Shown: positions 1 through 9,142, numbered from the stretch's first letter. The stretch: 55,715 bases of DNA from Brenneria bubanii (GCF_022378355.1 NZ_JAKMAJ010000019.1:1-55715); one strand, 5' to 3'. The notes: generated from the sequence alone by a model not told the origin. A program made the numbers and translations.

Positions 1-73
1 TCAGCAGTGAAACGCCGTAGCGCCGATGGTAGTGTGGGGTCTCCCCATGTGAGAGTAGGGAACTGCCAGGCAT
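1..73 (+). rRNA. rrf: 5S ribosomal RNA, 3' part
   Basis: The window opens inside a 5S rRNA; the 3' portion is recognisable, with the GTAGCGCCGATGGTAGTG block and the terminal CTGCCAGGCAT that pairs with the missing 5' end. It is the last gene of an rRNA operon running into the window and is followed by tRNA-Asp, as in E. coli rrnH. Confidence 0.95.
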
Positions 74-166
74 CAAACACGGATCATCGGGGTGACGTCG
101 ATGATCAGGCACTGGAAAGCCGGCCCTGAGGGGCAGTATCGGGATGATACACGTAACAGAATCGGT

Positions 167-243
167 GGAGCGGTAGTTCAGTTGGTTAGAATACCTGCCT
201 GTCACGCAGGGGGTCGCGGGTTCGAGTCCCGTCCGTTCCGCCA
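167..243 (+). tRNA. tRNA-Asp (GTC)
   Basis: A 77-nt cloverleaf beginning GGAGCGGTAGTTCAGTTGG and ending with an encoded CCA. The anticodon loop CTGTCAC gives anticodon GTC at 201-203. It sits about 90 bp after the 5S gene, so it is probably the distal tRNA of the rRNA operon (aspU-like). It is identical in sequence to the second copy at 5868-5944. Confidence 0.97.
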
Positions 244-253
244 CTTATTGCAT

Positions 254-283
254 AAGCTCTGAGTTAATCCTCAGAGCTTTTTT
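254..283 (+). terminator. rRNA operon/tRNA-Asp terminator
   Basis: A 10-bp perfect stem (AAGCTCTGAG / CTCAGAGCTT) with a 6-nt loop, followed by a T-run, directly after tRNA-Asp. Confidence 0.85.
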
Positions 284-684
284 GCATCATGAATATAGGT
301 TTATAACCTACGGCATTCTCGACTATTAAGCATCCGTCACCCGGTTCACCAGAGCCCCCTCCGCAAGATTTTCGTCGCCTGAGCCGCTATAGATTTACCG
401 ATATCACCGAATAAACGATAAATTTGTATCCTGAAATTTCATGTCATTTTTCAGGTATACCTGCGTATGGCATGAGACACTGGTGTTAATCATTTGGCGG
501 AACGGAACGAAACCGTCAACATGTTTGACGGTTTCTCGTTGATAATGGTCATTCCTCAGATCGTTTAATCTTTTGTGTAACCACTGCTATAGATTGAAAG
601 TCTGCTATACAACCCCTATAACAGAAGTGTACCTTTGTTTTATAAAGATGAATCCACGTACTGAAATGTATTGCAAGGCGAGGC
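284..684. other. Non-coding gap before yafD
   Basis: No credible gene is seen here. The most obvious element is an inverted repeat at 506-540: an 11-bp perfect stem (GAAACCGTCAA / TTGACGGTTTC) extendable by AACG/CGTT around a one-base bulge. It lacks a T-run, so it is not a standard intrinsic terminator. The last 100 bp should hold the yafD promoter, which I could not place. The genes found in E. coli between aspU and yafD (dkgB, yafC) are absent. Confidence 0.5.
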
Positions 685-1494
685 GTGCGAAAAAAAACAT
701 ATGCAATGAGATACGTTGCGGGTCAACCGGCTGAGCGTATTTTTCCATCCGGAACAATGTATTATCCGGAGCAGGTGCTGGCGTCCGGTCCGCTACTGCT
801 GGATGAGGATGTTTTACGCATCATGGTGTGGAATATCTTTAAGCAGCAAAGGGTGAACTGGCTTTCAGTTTTACAGGACTTTGGTAAAAATACGCAGTTG
901 GTTTTACTTCAGGAAGCGCAAAGTTCGCCAGAGCTGATTAGCTTTGCAACCTCTAACTACCTTTCTGCCGATCAGGTGCCTGCCATCGTTTTGCCACAGC
1001 ATCCTTCTGGCGTGATGACGTTGTCCGCGGCTCAGCCCATGTATTGCTGTCCCTTGAGGGAAAAAGAGCCGCTGCTGCGTTTATCGAAGTCTGCGTTGGT
1101 AACCGTTTATTCTTTGCCTGATGGCCGGCAGTTAATGGTCGTGAATATTCATGCGGTAAATTTCAGTTTTGGTGTGGACGTTTATATTAAACAGCTGGAA
1201 TCTATTGGTGAGCAGTTGTTTAACCATCAAGGGCCGATAATCATGGCCGGGGATTTCAATGCCTGGAGTCAGCCTCGTATTAAAGCGCTCTATCGATTTG
1301 CCCTGAGGATGGATTTACAGGAGGTATGCTTTGCCGATGATCTCCGCCGTAAGGTGTTTGGCCGCCCGCTGGATTTTGTGTTTTACCGGCAGTTGGAAGT
1401 TAGTGCGTCTTCCATATTGGAAACTCAAGCATCGGATCATAATCCGCTATTGGTTGAATTTATGCTCAATGGACATAAAAAAACTGCCTTATAG
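685..1494 (+). CDS. yafD: Endonuclease/exonuclease/phosphatase family protein YafD
   Basis: 269 residues, close to E. coli YafD over the whole length as recalled (opening [18 protein letters not shown]). It carries the metal-dependent EEP hydrolase motifs: an N-terminal VWNIF strand, LLQEAQ with the metal-binding Glu, MAGDFNAW (Asp/Asn of the active site) and the C-terminal SDHNPLL with catalytic Asp-His. The substrate is unknown. The start is a GTG at 685 with a purine-rich GGCGAGG stretch just upstream; an internal ATG at 706 is an alternative. The stop codon lies inside the terminator hairpin shared with mltD. Confidence 0.9.
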   Translation: MRKKTYAMRYVAGQPAERIFPSGTMYYPEQVLASGPLLLDEDVLRIMVWNIFKQQRVNWLSVLQDFGKNTQLVLLQEAQSSPELISFATSNYLSADQVPAIVLPQHPSGVMTLSAAQPMYCCPLREKEPLLRLSKSALVTVYSLPDGRQLMVVNIHAVNFSFGVDVYIKQLESIGEQLFNHQGPIIMAGDFNAWSQPRIKALYRFALRMDLQEVCFADDLRRKVFGRPLDFVFYRQLEVSASSILETQASDHNPLLVEFMLNGHKKTAL

Positions 1495-1505
1495 GCAGTT
1501 TTTTA
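1479..1505. terminator. Bidirectional terminator between yafD and mltD
   Basis: AAACTGCCT / AGGCAGTTT stem with a 3-nt loop, A-rich on the left and T-rich on the right, between convergent genes. It therefore works as an intrinsic terminator for both strands. Confidence 0.85.
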
Positions 1506-1515
1506 TGTCTCTTAG

Positions 1516-2895
1516 TTATGATTCTGGTCGGGCGTTTTTACTGACGTAAAGCGTCAGTCGATCGCCCGGCTGGATGCTGGCCTCTTTAATGACCGAGTTC
1601 CAGCGCATAACATCAGTAATATTGACGCCATGACGTTTGGCAATACTGGAAAGCGAATCACCTTTACGAACCTGATAGGTGATTGACCTGCCTGCATCGC
1701 TGTTGTCAATATCAGACACTTTAGCCACTTGCAATGTCTGACCCACTTTTAGCGCATGCGCACTGTGCAGGTTATTCCAGCTTTGCAAATCTTTCGTGCT
1801 GATATTCAGTCGTGCGGCAATCGTCGATAAAGTATCGCCAGAGCGAACTCTATACTGCGACTTCTGCGTTGACTGCGCCAAACTGGTTGTTGGCTGGATG
1901 GCGGCAATGTCGCTATCTGCCAGCGAGTCCTTCAACTGATCGACGTGAGCTTTCGGTACCATAATGTAATGTGGCCCATTTGGTGCGGTTACATCACGTT
2001 TATAGCCCGGATTGTAGCTTTTCAGTTTATTCAGCGGCAGACCCGCCATCTCTGCGGCCTGGGTCAACTGCATCTGCTGTCCAATTTCAACTCTGGCCAA
2101 TGCTCGGCTTTCATTGGGTTTGGGCAGGGAAAAACCGTATTTTCTGCTATTCTTAAGAATATCGCTCAGGGCTAGCATTTTGGGAACATAAATTGACGTT
2201 TCGCGAGGTAGCGCCAATGCCCAAAAGTTCGTTGATAGTCCTTTCGCTTTATTCGCCTTCATGGCTTTCATCACGCGCCCTTCACCACTGTTGTAGGCTG
2301 CGACAGTCAATAACCAGTCGCCGTCAAACATGGTGTTGAGGCGTTGCATCATATCCAGGGCGACGGTTGTCGATGCAACGACATCGCGGCGACCGTCATA
2401 CCACTGGTTTTGCTTCAAACCATAATTACGCCCCGTGCCAGGAATTATCTGCCATAGCCCTGCGGCATTGGCGGATGATGTGGCGTGTGGGTCAAAAGCG
2501 CTCTCCACTATGGGTAGCAGTACCAGTTCCATCGGCATCTTGCGTTGCTTTATCTGCTCGACAATCCAGTACATGTACGGCTCTGCCCGTAATGTTACAT
2601 CGTGGAGATAGCTCTTATTTTTTAAATAACGCATTTTTTGTTCGCGGATCCGGGCGTTATCCGGAACCTCCATCTTCAGCTCGTCGCCAATGAAGTTCCA
2701 CAGATTTCGTTGCGCGACGCTGTCATCATCCAGCCATCGCGCCGAGGTCTCTCGACCCTCTGCGTACTTTACTGCTTCACTTTGACTTGCCGAAGACAAA
2801 CTCTGTGCATGCTGCTTCGGTTGGGAGGTATCGTAAGGCGGTACCTGGCAACCCACCAGCAAGACCGAGGCGAGTATCATCGCTCTAGCCTTCAT
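1516..2895 (-). CDS. mltD: Membrane-bound lytic murein transglycosylase D
   Basis: 459 residues. Cleaves the MurNAc-GlcNAc bond of peptidoglycan, leaving 1,6-anhydroMurNAc, from the periplasmic face of the outer membrane. The N-terminus is a lipoprotein signal with lipobox LVGC (lipidated Cys16). The SLT lysozyme-like domain spans roughly residues 105-225, with the catalytic Glu in ESAFDPHA and the family block GLWQIIPGTG. Two LysM modules follow at the C-terminus (YRVRSGDTLSTIA and YQVRKGDSLSSIA), binding glycan. It is divergent in position from nothing upstream and is the neighbour of gloB, as in E. coli. Confidence 0.95.
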   Translation of the reverse strand: MKARAMILASVLLVGCQVPPYDTSQPKQHAQSLSSASQSEAVKYAEGRETSARWLDDDSVAQRNLWNFIGDELKMEVPDNARIREQKMRYLKNKSYLHDVTLRAEPYMYWIVEQIKQRKMPMELVLLPIVESAFDPHATSSANAAGLWQIIPGTGRNYGLKQNQWYDGRRDVVASTTVALDMMQRLNTMFDGDWLLTVAAYNSGEGRVMKAMKANKAKGLSTNFWALALPRETSIYVPKMLALSDILKNSRKYGFSLPKPNESRALARVEIGQQMQLTQAAEMAGLPLNKLKSYNPGYKRDVTAPNGPHYIMVPKAHVDQLKDSLADSDIAAIQPTTSLAQSTQKSQYRVRSGDTLSTIAARLNISTKDLQSWNNLHSAHALKVGQTLQVAKVSDIDNSDAGRSITYQVRKGDSLSSIAKRHGVNITDVMRWNSVIKEASIQPGDRLTLYVSKNARPES

Positions 2896-2964
2896 ATGTG
2901 GTCAATAGTTGCTTAAAAGACGAGCAATAATACTTTGATTAGAGGATTAGCACAAGATAAACCT

Positions 2965-3720
2965 TCAGAAGCCGTCTTTCTTGCTGCGTAGCTGAGCAAA
3001 AACTTGCCAATTCGCTATGCTTTCTGGTTCATCTGATAGTTTCCTTTTCAAATCAATATCATGGCATCTGAGAAAAAGGTTGATTTTTCGCTCTAACCCC
3101 AGCGTTGTTGGGAGAGTTGACTGTGATTTTTCACGTATCTGACTGATTTTATGAAGATAGGCCTTAATAGTCGGCTCTTCCGGCCATATTGCATTAGAAA
3201 ATTTTAAGTTCGAAAGGGTGTATTCATGGGCGCAGCAGATCAGCGTACTATCGGGTAGTTTTGAAATTTTTGTTATTGAATCAAACATTTGTTTCGGTGT
3301 TCCTTCAAAAATACGTCCACACCCTGCTGAGAAAAGCGTGTCTCCGCAGAACAAATAAGGATGTGAATGATAAGCCACATGCCCAGCGGTGTGACCTGGA
3401 ACGGCCAACACAGAAAACTCTGAATTAAGCAGAGATAGGGTATTTCCCTCCTCAACAATCGTTGTCGCACCACATTTTTGGGTTTCTTGCGGACCAAAAA
3501 CCGGTAGGTCGCCGTAGCGTTCGACCAGATCCGCAACGCCGCCGACATGATCATGATGATGATGCGTCAGTAAAATTGCTTCAGGTTTAAGTTGATGTTT
3601 GCTAAGTGCGTCCAATACCGGCAGGGCTTCTCCGGGATCAATGATGACGCAGTCGTTTTCTTTATTGTTCAGTAACCAAATGTAGTTGTCCTGAAGTGCT
3701 GCAATACTGATAAGATTCAT
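2965..3720 (-). CDS. gloB: Hydroxyacylglutathione hydrolase (glyoxalase II)
   Basis: 251 residues, the usual length. Hydrolyses S-D-lactoylglutathione to D-lactate and glutathione, the second step of methylglyoxal detoxification. It is a metallo-beta-lactamase fold enzyme: the metal-binding [10 protein letters not shown] motif is near residues 53-62, followed by PGHTAGH and [13 protein letters not shown], and by CAHEYTL with the C-terminal His ligand. It is divergently transcribed from yafS across 43 bp, which must hold both promoters or their overlap. Confidence 0.96.
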   Translation of the reverse strand: MNLISIAALQDNYIWLLNNKENDCVIIDPGEALPVLDALSKHQLKPEAILLTHHHHDHVGGVADLVERYGDLPVFGPQETQKCGATTIVEEGNTLSLLNSEFSVLAVPGHTAGHVAYHSHPYLFCGDTLFSAGCGRIFEGTPKQMFDSITKISKLPDSTLICCAHEYTLSNLKFSNAIWPEEPTIKAYLHKISQIREKSQSTLPTTLGLERKINLFLRCHDIDLKRKLSDEPESIANWQVFAQLRSKKDGF

Positions 3721-3763
3721 GGATTACCTCGCTTTGCTATCCGCCCGGGGAAGATAATAGAAC

Positions 3764-4477
3764 ATGAAGCCAGCACAAACACCTCAAAAGGTCTTGGTCC
3801 CCGGTTCGTGGGATGATGTTTCCTATGGGGAATATTACCGCGAATCCCTTGAGCAGGCATTGTTACCCTGGTGGCCGAAGTTATTTGGTTTTCATTTGTT
3901 GAAGATCGGGTCGTTAAGCGCGGCATTAAATACCGAAGAGTGCGCCATTGCGCATCAGGTCAATGTCGCGCCGGACGGTGATGATGTACAGATTATCGCC
4001 GATCCGCATCATTTGCCATTTTCTGAAAAATCGGTGGATGCCTGTCTGTTGGCGCAAACGCTGTCTTATTCCGCCGATCCGCACCGGATCTTACGCGAGG
4101 TGGATCGCGTACTGATTGATGATGGCTGGCTGATATTGAGCAGTTTTAACCCGGTTAGTTTATTGGGGATCGCAAAGTTAGTTCCTGGGTTAAATAAACG
4201 GCAGCCTTATTGCAGCAGAATGTTTACCCAAATGCGGATTTTAGACTGGCTCAGTCTGCTGAATTATGAGGTGGTGCACCTCGCCAGTCTTCAGGTCACG
4301 CCCTGGCGCGAAAATAAGGGAAAACTAAATAAACATTTTCCCCTATTCGGCTGCCTGTCGCTGATTGTGGCGCGTAAGCGGACTATTCCATTGAGTCTTA
4401 CGCCGATGCGCGCCCGGCGTTGTAAAGTGCCGTTACGCCGTACAGTTGGCGCAACGAAGCTTTTTCGTAACCGGTAG
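3764..4477 (+). CDS. yafS: YafS-like SAM-dependent methyltransferase
   Basis: 237 residues. Class I methyltransferase-like, with a methyltransferase-11 type core around residues 80-130 (LPFSEKSVDACLLAQTLSYSADPHRILREVDRVL); the canonical glycine-rich motif I is poorly conserved, as in E. coli YafS. The substrate is unknown. The order gloB / yafS / rnhA is that of E. coli. It ends 5 bp from the convergent stop codon of rnhA, with no hairpin in between. Confidence 0.88.
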   Translation: MKPAQTPQKVLVPGSWDDVSYGEYYRESLEQALLPWWPKLFGFHLLKIGSLSAALNTEECAIAHQVNVAPDGDDVQIIADPHHLPFSEKSVDACLLAQTLSYSADPHRILREVDRVLIDDGWLILSSFNPVSLLGIAKLVPGLNKRQPYCSRMFTQMRILDWLSLLNYEVVHLASLQVTPWRENKGKLNKHFPLFGCLSLIVARKRTIPLSLTPMRARRCKVPLRRTVGATKLFRNR

Positions 4478-4482
4478 CCTGA

Positions 4483-4950
4483 CTACTTCTCAGGGTTATA
4501 ACCGGTATCATCAAGTGTAGGGGCGCCAGCGGCACTGCGGGCGAGTTCGTCACAACGTTCATTTTCAGGATGACCGGCATGACCTTTTACCCATTCCCAG
4601 CGCAGAGTATGGCGTTGAATCGCCTGATCTAAACGCTGCCAAAGATCGACATTTTTTACTGGTTTCTTCTCTGCGGTTTTCCAGCCGCGTTTTTTCCAGT
4701 TGTGGATCCAACTGGTGATTCCCTGACGCACATATTGGCTATCGGTGCTTAGGACCACTTCACAGGGCGAGGTCAGGCTTTCAAGTGCGGCGATAGCCGC
4801 CATCAATTCCATTCGATTATTGGTGGTGAGTCGATAGCCTGCGCTCAACGCTTTTTCATGGTTTTTATAGCGCAGCAATGCGCCGTAACCGCCAGGACCC
4901 GGATTGCCAAGGCAAGATCCGTCGGTGAAAATCTCTACCTGTTTAAGCAT
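4483..4950 (-). CDS. rnhA: Ribonuclease HI
   Basis: 155 residues, exactly the E. coli length when started at ATG 4950 ([13 protein letters not shown]); the frame stays open further upstream but that would run into the dnaQ leader. Degrades the RNA strand of RNA-DNA hybrids. The carboxylate catalytic set is visible: Asp in FTDGSC, Glu in NRMELMA, Asp in STDSQYV and the C-terminal Asp in ERCDELAR, with the His-bearing loop [10 protein letters not shown]. It is divergent from dnaQ with 55 bp between start codons. Confidence 0.96.
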   Translation of the reverse strand: MLKQVEIFTDGSCLGNPGPGGYGALLRYKNHEKALSAGYRLTTNNRMELMAAIAALESLTSPCEVVLSTDSQYVRQGITSWIHNWKKRGWKTAEKKPVKNVDLWQRLDQAIQRHTLRWEWVKGHAGHPENERCDELARSAAGAPTLDDTGYNPEK

Positions 4951-5005
4951 CTCTGGTAGACTCTTCCTTATGGTGAAAATGGCAAGTCTGACATAAACGA
5001 AAACG

Positions 5006-5743
5006 ATGAGCACTGAAATTACGCGACAAATCGTCCTGGATACAGAAACCACCGGTATGAATAAGCTGGGGGTTCACTACGAAGGACACAAAATAATTGA
5101 AATTGGCGCTGTTGAGGTGATTAACCGTCGTCTGACCGGGAGGCACTTTCATGTGTATATCAAGCCCGATCGTTTGGTTGATCCGGAAGCCTATCATGTA
5201 CACGGCATCAGCGATGAATTCCTGGCGGACAAGCCAACCTATGCGGATATCGCTGACGACTTCCTCGATTTTATCCGCGGTGCGGAATTAGTCATCCATA
5301 ACGCAATGTTTGATATCGGCTTTATGGATTATGAGTTCCGCATGTTAAAGCGGGATATTCCCAAGACGGAAACCTTCTGCAAAATAACCGATAGCCTGTT
5401 AATGGCGCGAAAAATTTTTCCCGGCAAACGGAATAATTTGGATGCGTTATGCGATCGCTATCAGATAGATAATAGTAAACGTTCGCTGCACGGCGCCTTA
5501 CTCGATGCCGAAATTTTGGCTGAAGTTTATTTGGCGATGACCGGCGGACAGACATCGCTGGCGTTTTCTATGGAAGGTGAGACAAGGCGGCAGGAAAACG
5601 AGAGCGAAGGCATTCAACGTATTACCCGTCCAGCATCGGCGTTAAAAGTGTTATACGCCAATGATGAGGAATTGCTGATGCATGAAAAACGCCTGGATTT
5701 GATTGCGAAAAAGGGCGGCAGTTGTTTATGGCGTAATGAATAG
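5006..5743 (+). CDS. dnaQ: DNA polymerase III epsilon subunit (proofreading exonuclease)
   Basis: 245 residues. The 3'-5' proofreading exonuclease of the replicative polymerase core. DnaQ-family motifs are intact: Exo I DTETTG (residues about 12-17), Exo [13 protein letters not shown] and Exo III-epsilon [15 protein letters not shown]. The region after about residue 186 is the linker and the C-terminal segment that binds the alpha subunit. Start ATG 5006 has only a weak ribosome site. It is divergent from rnhA and followed by tRNA-Asp, as in E. coli. Confidence 0.97.
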   Translation: MSTEITRQIVLDTETTGMNKLGVHYEGHKIIEIGAVEVINRRLTGRHFHVYIKPDRLVDPEAYHVHGISDEFLADKPTYADIADDFLDFIRGAELVIHNAMFDIGFMDYEFRMLKRDIPKTETFCKITDSLLMARKIFPGKRNNLDALCDRYQIDNSKRSLHGALLDAEILAEVYLAMTGGQTSLAFSMEGETRRQENESEGIQRITRPASALKVLYANDEELLMHEKRLDLIAKKGGSCLWRNE

Positions 5744-5813
5744 CGACGACGGCGATGGAATCGCTGATAAGATGAAATTATGAGCAAACAGAGTCGGTTA
5801 GTTATAAAAACCA

Positions 5814-5842
5814 TTGACGTAATAGTACCATCATCTTAGTAT
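5814..5842 (+). promoter_or_regulatory. Sigma-70 promoter of tRNA-Asp
   Basis: TTGACG, 17 bp, TAGTAT, ending 25 bp before the tRNA; a plausible autonomous promoter for the second tRNA-Asp. Confidence 0.65.
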
Positions 5843-5867
5843 TCAACCCGCTCGGTGAGCGCAGAGT

Positions 5868-5944
5868 GGAGCGGTAGTTCAGTTGGTTAGAATACCTGCC
5901 TGTCACGCAGGGGGTCGCGGGTTCGAGTCCCGTCCGTTCCGCCA
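5868..5944 (+). tRNA. tRNA-Asp (GTC), second copy
   Basis: 77 nt with encoded CCA, identical to the copy at 167-243. It lies downstream of dnaQ, like aspV of E. coli. Unlike the first copy it is a single-gene unit with its own promoter and terminator. Confidence 0.97.
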
Positions 5945-5977
5945 CTTATCTATTCCTCGATGTTCCAATACATCTCT

Positions 5978-6033
5978 GGATGAATAAAAACCGTATTGCT
6001 GTCATAGGCATACGGTTTTTTTTCGTCTTTACG
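5978..6033 (+). repeat. 56-bp direct repeat, copy 1 (contains tRNA-Asp terminator)
   Basis: Runs from GGATGAATAA to CGTCTTTACG and matches 7853-7908 at 50 of 56 positions by hand alignment, with no gaps. The differences are almost all in the hairpin loop. Inside it, AACCGTAT / ATACGGTT plus eight T (5986-6023) forms the intrinsic terminator of tRNA-Asp. Confidence 0.85.
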
Positions 6034-6182
6034 CCACCCGACATAGCCGGGTAACCGGCGAAGAATGGCCTCCGCGGCGTTTGAATAATGAAGATGGTAA
6101 TAAAATGTTGGGCGATTATGTGCCCGCGTTTTCCTTGATTGATGTAAGATTTATTCCCGTTATTTAACAGAGCATTGATATT

Positions 6183-7202
6183 GTGTTTTCCAAATACATG
6201 TCCCGATTATCCAGTATCCCCGTTATCGCCTGGCCGGTGATACTTTTTATCATGCTAGCTATCCTTGGCTGGTTGGGGGTGATGATTTTCGGTGATGATT
6301 TTCTCTCTTTTCTTGCCGGACCATTTGGTATTTTTGCCGTGGTGGCGCTATTTATACTATACATTTTCGCCTCTGGCCTGATGAGGCGCGGGGGCGGCAG
6401 GGGCCGGAATCGACCGGGGGATAAAACGTCGCTATGGAATACAGTGCTGAAAATATTGCTGCTGATGGTGTTTTTTTCGATCCCTTTTCTCGGTATATAT
6501 GGGCTGCTCCCGTTTATTGCCATCATGATCGCCATGTTCATGTCATCCAATGATGAGCGCCGTTTCCTGAAGTATCAGGAAACGCTGCCAACCAGTAAAA
6601 TACGCGCCATGACAACAGGACTGGTCGAACTTGAGGGGCAACTGCATGCTCAGAGTCTGGTGAAATCTCCGCTGAGCAGGCACCGCTGCATTGGTTATTA
6701 TCATACGGTTCATGAAGAAGTGCGCTATTCAGACGGCGAACGGCGTTATCGACTGATACATCAGGAGAGCCACTGTCAGCCTTTCGTTTTGCAGGATGCG
6801 ACAGGAAAAGTACAGGTTGACGGGGAAAATCTGCATTTTCATTTGCTTCCGCTAGCGAAAAAGCAACGTTCATCGAACAGGATTGCCCGCGAATATCTCC
6901 TGCTGTCTGGGGGAAGCTATTTATTGATTGGTCAGGCGGTACGCAGGGATGGTGAGATGGTGATCATTCGTGATCACTACCGTCGGGTCTTCGGCATCGC
7001 GCCGCTCGGCCATCTAAAGCGCAGGGGAAAACTTGACGGGCTGTTGCGTACTTTTACCTTTTATTCTGTAGCTATTGCATTCATGGTGGCATTGTTTATG
7101 ACACTACCTGTCGAGATTAAAGGCCATCATTTACTGATAAATTATGCCAACTGGTCACCACTCTCGTTATTGTCATCCTCGTTATCGGGAATTACGCAAT
7201 GA
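6183..7202 (+). CDS. Membrane protein with GIDE/BAM-like domain
   Basis: 339 residues, function unknown. Hydrophobic segments lie near residues 16-36, 44-66 and 86-118, then a soluble region of about 145-285, then a last membrane segment near 290-312. The soluble part shows the pattern of the GIDE (beside-a-membrane) domain known from MUL1-type ubiquitin ligases and from bacterial membrane proteins: VELEGQL, SPLSRHRCIGYY, PFVLQDATGKVQV, EYLLLSGGSYLLIGQA. This match is by eye. No RING domain is present, so a ligase role is not implied. The start is GTG 6183 with no clear ribosome site; ATG 6198 is as likely. The next gene follows after 59 bp. Confidence 0.7.
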   Translation: MFSKYMSRLSSIPVIAWPVILFIMLAILGWLGVMIFGDDFLSFLAGPFGIFAVVALFILYIFASGLMRRGGGRGRNRPGDKTSLWNTVLKILLLMVFFSIPFLGIYGLLPFIAIMIAMFMSSNDERRFLKYQETLPTSKIRAMTTGLVELEGQLHAQSLVKSPLSRHRCIGYYHTVHEEVRYSDGERRYRLIHQESHCQPFVLQDATGKVQVDGENLHFHLLPLAKKQRSSNRIAREYLLLSGGSYLLIGQAVRRDGEMVIIRDHYRRVFGIAPLGHLKRRGKLDGLLRTFTFYSVAIAFMVALFMTLPVEIKGHHLLINYANWSPLSLLSSSLSGITQ

Positions 7203-7261
7203 ATTGGCTTTGCCATTTCTGATTGTTCTACTGTTGCCGATTAACTCAGGTAAAATGGATT

Positions 7262-7690
7262 ATGATGGAATTTCCTTTTGATTTAACGCTGCTAGTTCGT
7301 CAGCCGGTTTACGTCGTTATATTCGCGGCTGGCGGGCCGGTCGCTGCACTCTTGGTGCTTGGGGCTTTGATGCGTATCCCGCCACTGAAGTGGATCGCGG
7401 CCCTATGTGCCGGCACGGTGGCCATCAGTTGGCCGATAGGCTTCGCCATGGCGATAATCATGCTGCTCAGTGGGGTTAACGGTGTCCATATTCTGCTGTG
7501 CTGGCTGATATTGCTTATGGGTTATTTCACCTTTGTGCTATTCAATCATCGGCGCCTTGCCGGAATAGTACAGGAGTACAATTCTGACGATGTAGACAGG
7601 TTGGTACTCCCGGCTGAGACGCGGTTAAACGGCAGACAGTGCGATGGCGTTAATGAATCAAGCGGAAGGCAATCTGGGAAACGCGGTTAA
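7262..7690 (+). CDS. Small hydrophobic membrane protein, unknown
   Basis: 142 residues from ATG 7262 (MMEFPFDLTLL); a longer start at 7223 lacks a ribosome site. About three membrane segments are visible (FAAGGPVAALLVLGAL, WIAALCAGTVAISWPIGFAMAIIMLL, ILLCWLILLMGYFTFVLF), followed by a hydrophilic tail of about 45 residues. I do not recognise the family. It lies 59 bp after the GIDE-like gene on the same strand, so the two are probably cotranscribed and may act together. Confidence 0.65.
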   Translation: MMEFPFDLTLLVRQPVYVVIFAAGGPVAALLVLGALMRIPPLKWIAALCAGTVAISWPIGFAMAIIMLLSGVNGVHILLCWLILLMGYFTFVLFNHRRLAGIVQEYNSDDVDRLVLPAETRLNGRQCDGVNESSGRQSGKRG

Positions 7691-8048
7691 GTCGGCTTAA
7701 AGACCTTTTATCCTATTAAGAATAATAAGTATCTTATTCCATTGACCGCTGTAACGCCGGATGCGTAAACTTAATTATTTTCAATGAGTTATGTTCGGTA
7801 GTTGCATGTTGCCCGCTTCGCCACCTGCTTATTCCGGGGGGATACATCATTTGGATGAATAAGAACCGTATGCCAGTTATAAGCATACGGTTTTTTTTCG
7901 TCTTTACGTTTGCTGCGGCGTTTCGCTGAGTTCGATGGCGCGAAGTTAAAATAGTCTTTTATCCGAGTCAGTTATTTATGTAAACTTATCGGTAGTCCAT
8001 TGTTTACTCTCGGGTTGCCGAGCGTTGTTTAAATGATTGAGGTCGGGG
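7691..8048. other. Non-coding gap holding the repeated terminator
   Basis: Outside the terminator repeat at 7853-7908 I see no gene. The sequence from about 7930 to 8038 is AT-rich and probably contains the promoter of the following DUF1266 gene. Confidence 0.45.
7853..7908 (+). repeat. 56-bp direct repeat, copy 2 (contains terminator)
   Basis: Near-identical to 5978-6033; similarity continues for about 12 bp upstream (ATACATC). It includes a perfect 10-bp stem AACCGTATGC / GCATACGGTT followed by eight T (7864-7898), a strong intrinsic terminator for the two-gene membrane-protein unit. Confidence 0.85.
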
Positions 8049-8969
8049 ATGCTTAAGTTTTTTTATAAAGATACTTTCTATTTAATGCGAGGGGTTTTGG
8101 TGGTATCAGTATTTTTGATAGTAATCGATTTGCTGTGCACATTATCCCAAAAATACCTTCACCAAGATATATCCAGGGTATACACACTGTTCTTTTATAT
8201 ATTTCTTTCTATTCTGGCGATACCCGTCTTAAAGATAGGGACAAAAGCGCTTTTTATCATTACAACAAAAAAAGAGAACAATAAAATCATTCAGGGTATT
8301 AACAAAAATCCCAAATATCCATGCAGGGATGAAAAAGATGCTTTGTTGGTAAAAATTAGCGGACTATATTCCATTACCGCCACTGGGAACGGTAAAAACA
8401 AAAACCATCCAAATTTCGTTAATAGTATAGAAGAGTGCGACCTGGACAATCCCACCGCGGTTGATCTGATTAAAAACGCATTATCGGGTAGCTATGATAT
8501 TGAAACTGATGAACAGTTGAAGTGTTTTGTTTATTCCCTGCTGGATGAGGACAACTACGGGAAAACGCACCATGCAAATTACCAGAAGCAGCTTGCGCAT
8601 TTATATCGCCTGGCTGGTAAAACTGGTGCAGATATCACGCCGGTAAGCGATATGGCTAATGTTGATTCGGCCTTCAATCTTCAACGTGCGGCATTATTAA
8701 TGAGATCGGGCGTCACCCTCGGCATGCTTACGCTGGATGAGTGGGACGCATTAAAAAATATTCTGGCGCAACGGCTAGAGGAAAATTTTTCCTCTCTCGA
8801 CGAATTTATTCATGACTATATGCTGGCAGTTTACCTTTTCCATCACGAAGGCGCGATGGGCGCGGCAATGATCCTTGAAAGGCTTTATGGCCTGGCCACG
8901 CTTCAGGAAAATAATTATTTCGCCTGGAGCGCCGCTGAGTTAAGCCGCCCCCCGGCAACGCTGGTATAG
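8049..8969 (+). CDS. DUF1266 domain membrane-anchored protein
   Basis: 306 residues from ATG 8049, chosen because GAGG at 8039-8042 sits 6 bp upstream; an in-frame TTG at 8037 is less likely. Two membrane segments occupy about residues 14-34 and 45-66, followed by a large cytoplasmic part. The segment around residues 210-265 (FNLQRAALLMRSGVTLGM, then LDEWDAL and FSSLDEFIHDYMLA) matches what I know of the DUF1266 family (E. coli YbeR/YbeU), whose function is unknown. Codon use is more AT-rich in the N-terminal half than in the neighbours. Confidence 0.7.
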   Translation: MLKFFYKDTFYLMRGVLVVSVFLIVIDLLCTLSQKYLHQDISRVYTLFFYIFLSILAIPVLKIGTKALFIITTKKENNKIIQGINKNPKYPCRDEKDALLVKISGLYSITATGNGKNKNHPNFVNSIEECDLDNPTAVDLIKNALSGSYDIETDEQLKCFVYSLLDEDNYGKTHHANYQKQLAHLYRLAGKTGADITPVSDMANVDSAFNLQRAALLMRSGVTLGMLTLDEWDALKNILAQRLEENFSSLDEFIHDYMLAVYLFHHEGAMGAAMILERLYGLATLQENNYFAWSAAELSRPPATLV

Positions 8970-9012
8970 TCCGAGTTGTCTGACGGATACTTTTGTGACC
9001 ATTGATGGCTTA

Positions 9013-9059
9013 ACAGCCGCCGGATGACTTTCAAATCGCGAGTCGGTCCAGGCGGCTGT
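9013..9059. repeat. Long inverted repeat after DUF1266 gene
   Basis: ACAGCCGCC / GGCGGCTGT is a perfect 9-bp outer stem with partly pairing interior (GGATGACT / AGTCGGTCC). No T-run follows, so termination is uncertain. Confidence 0.5.
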
Positions 9060-9142
9060 AGGGAAAGGATAAGCCTGATTGTATGGGGGCCTGAAGGCCG
9101 ACGATAAAATGAAATTAACTGTGCTTGTTGAGGATGATCATT

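Noticed and set aside
6183-7202. Reading the GIDE-like protein as an E3 ubiquitin ligase
   Set aside because: No RING or other ligase domain is present, and no ubiquitin-like gene is nearby.
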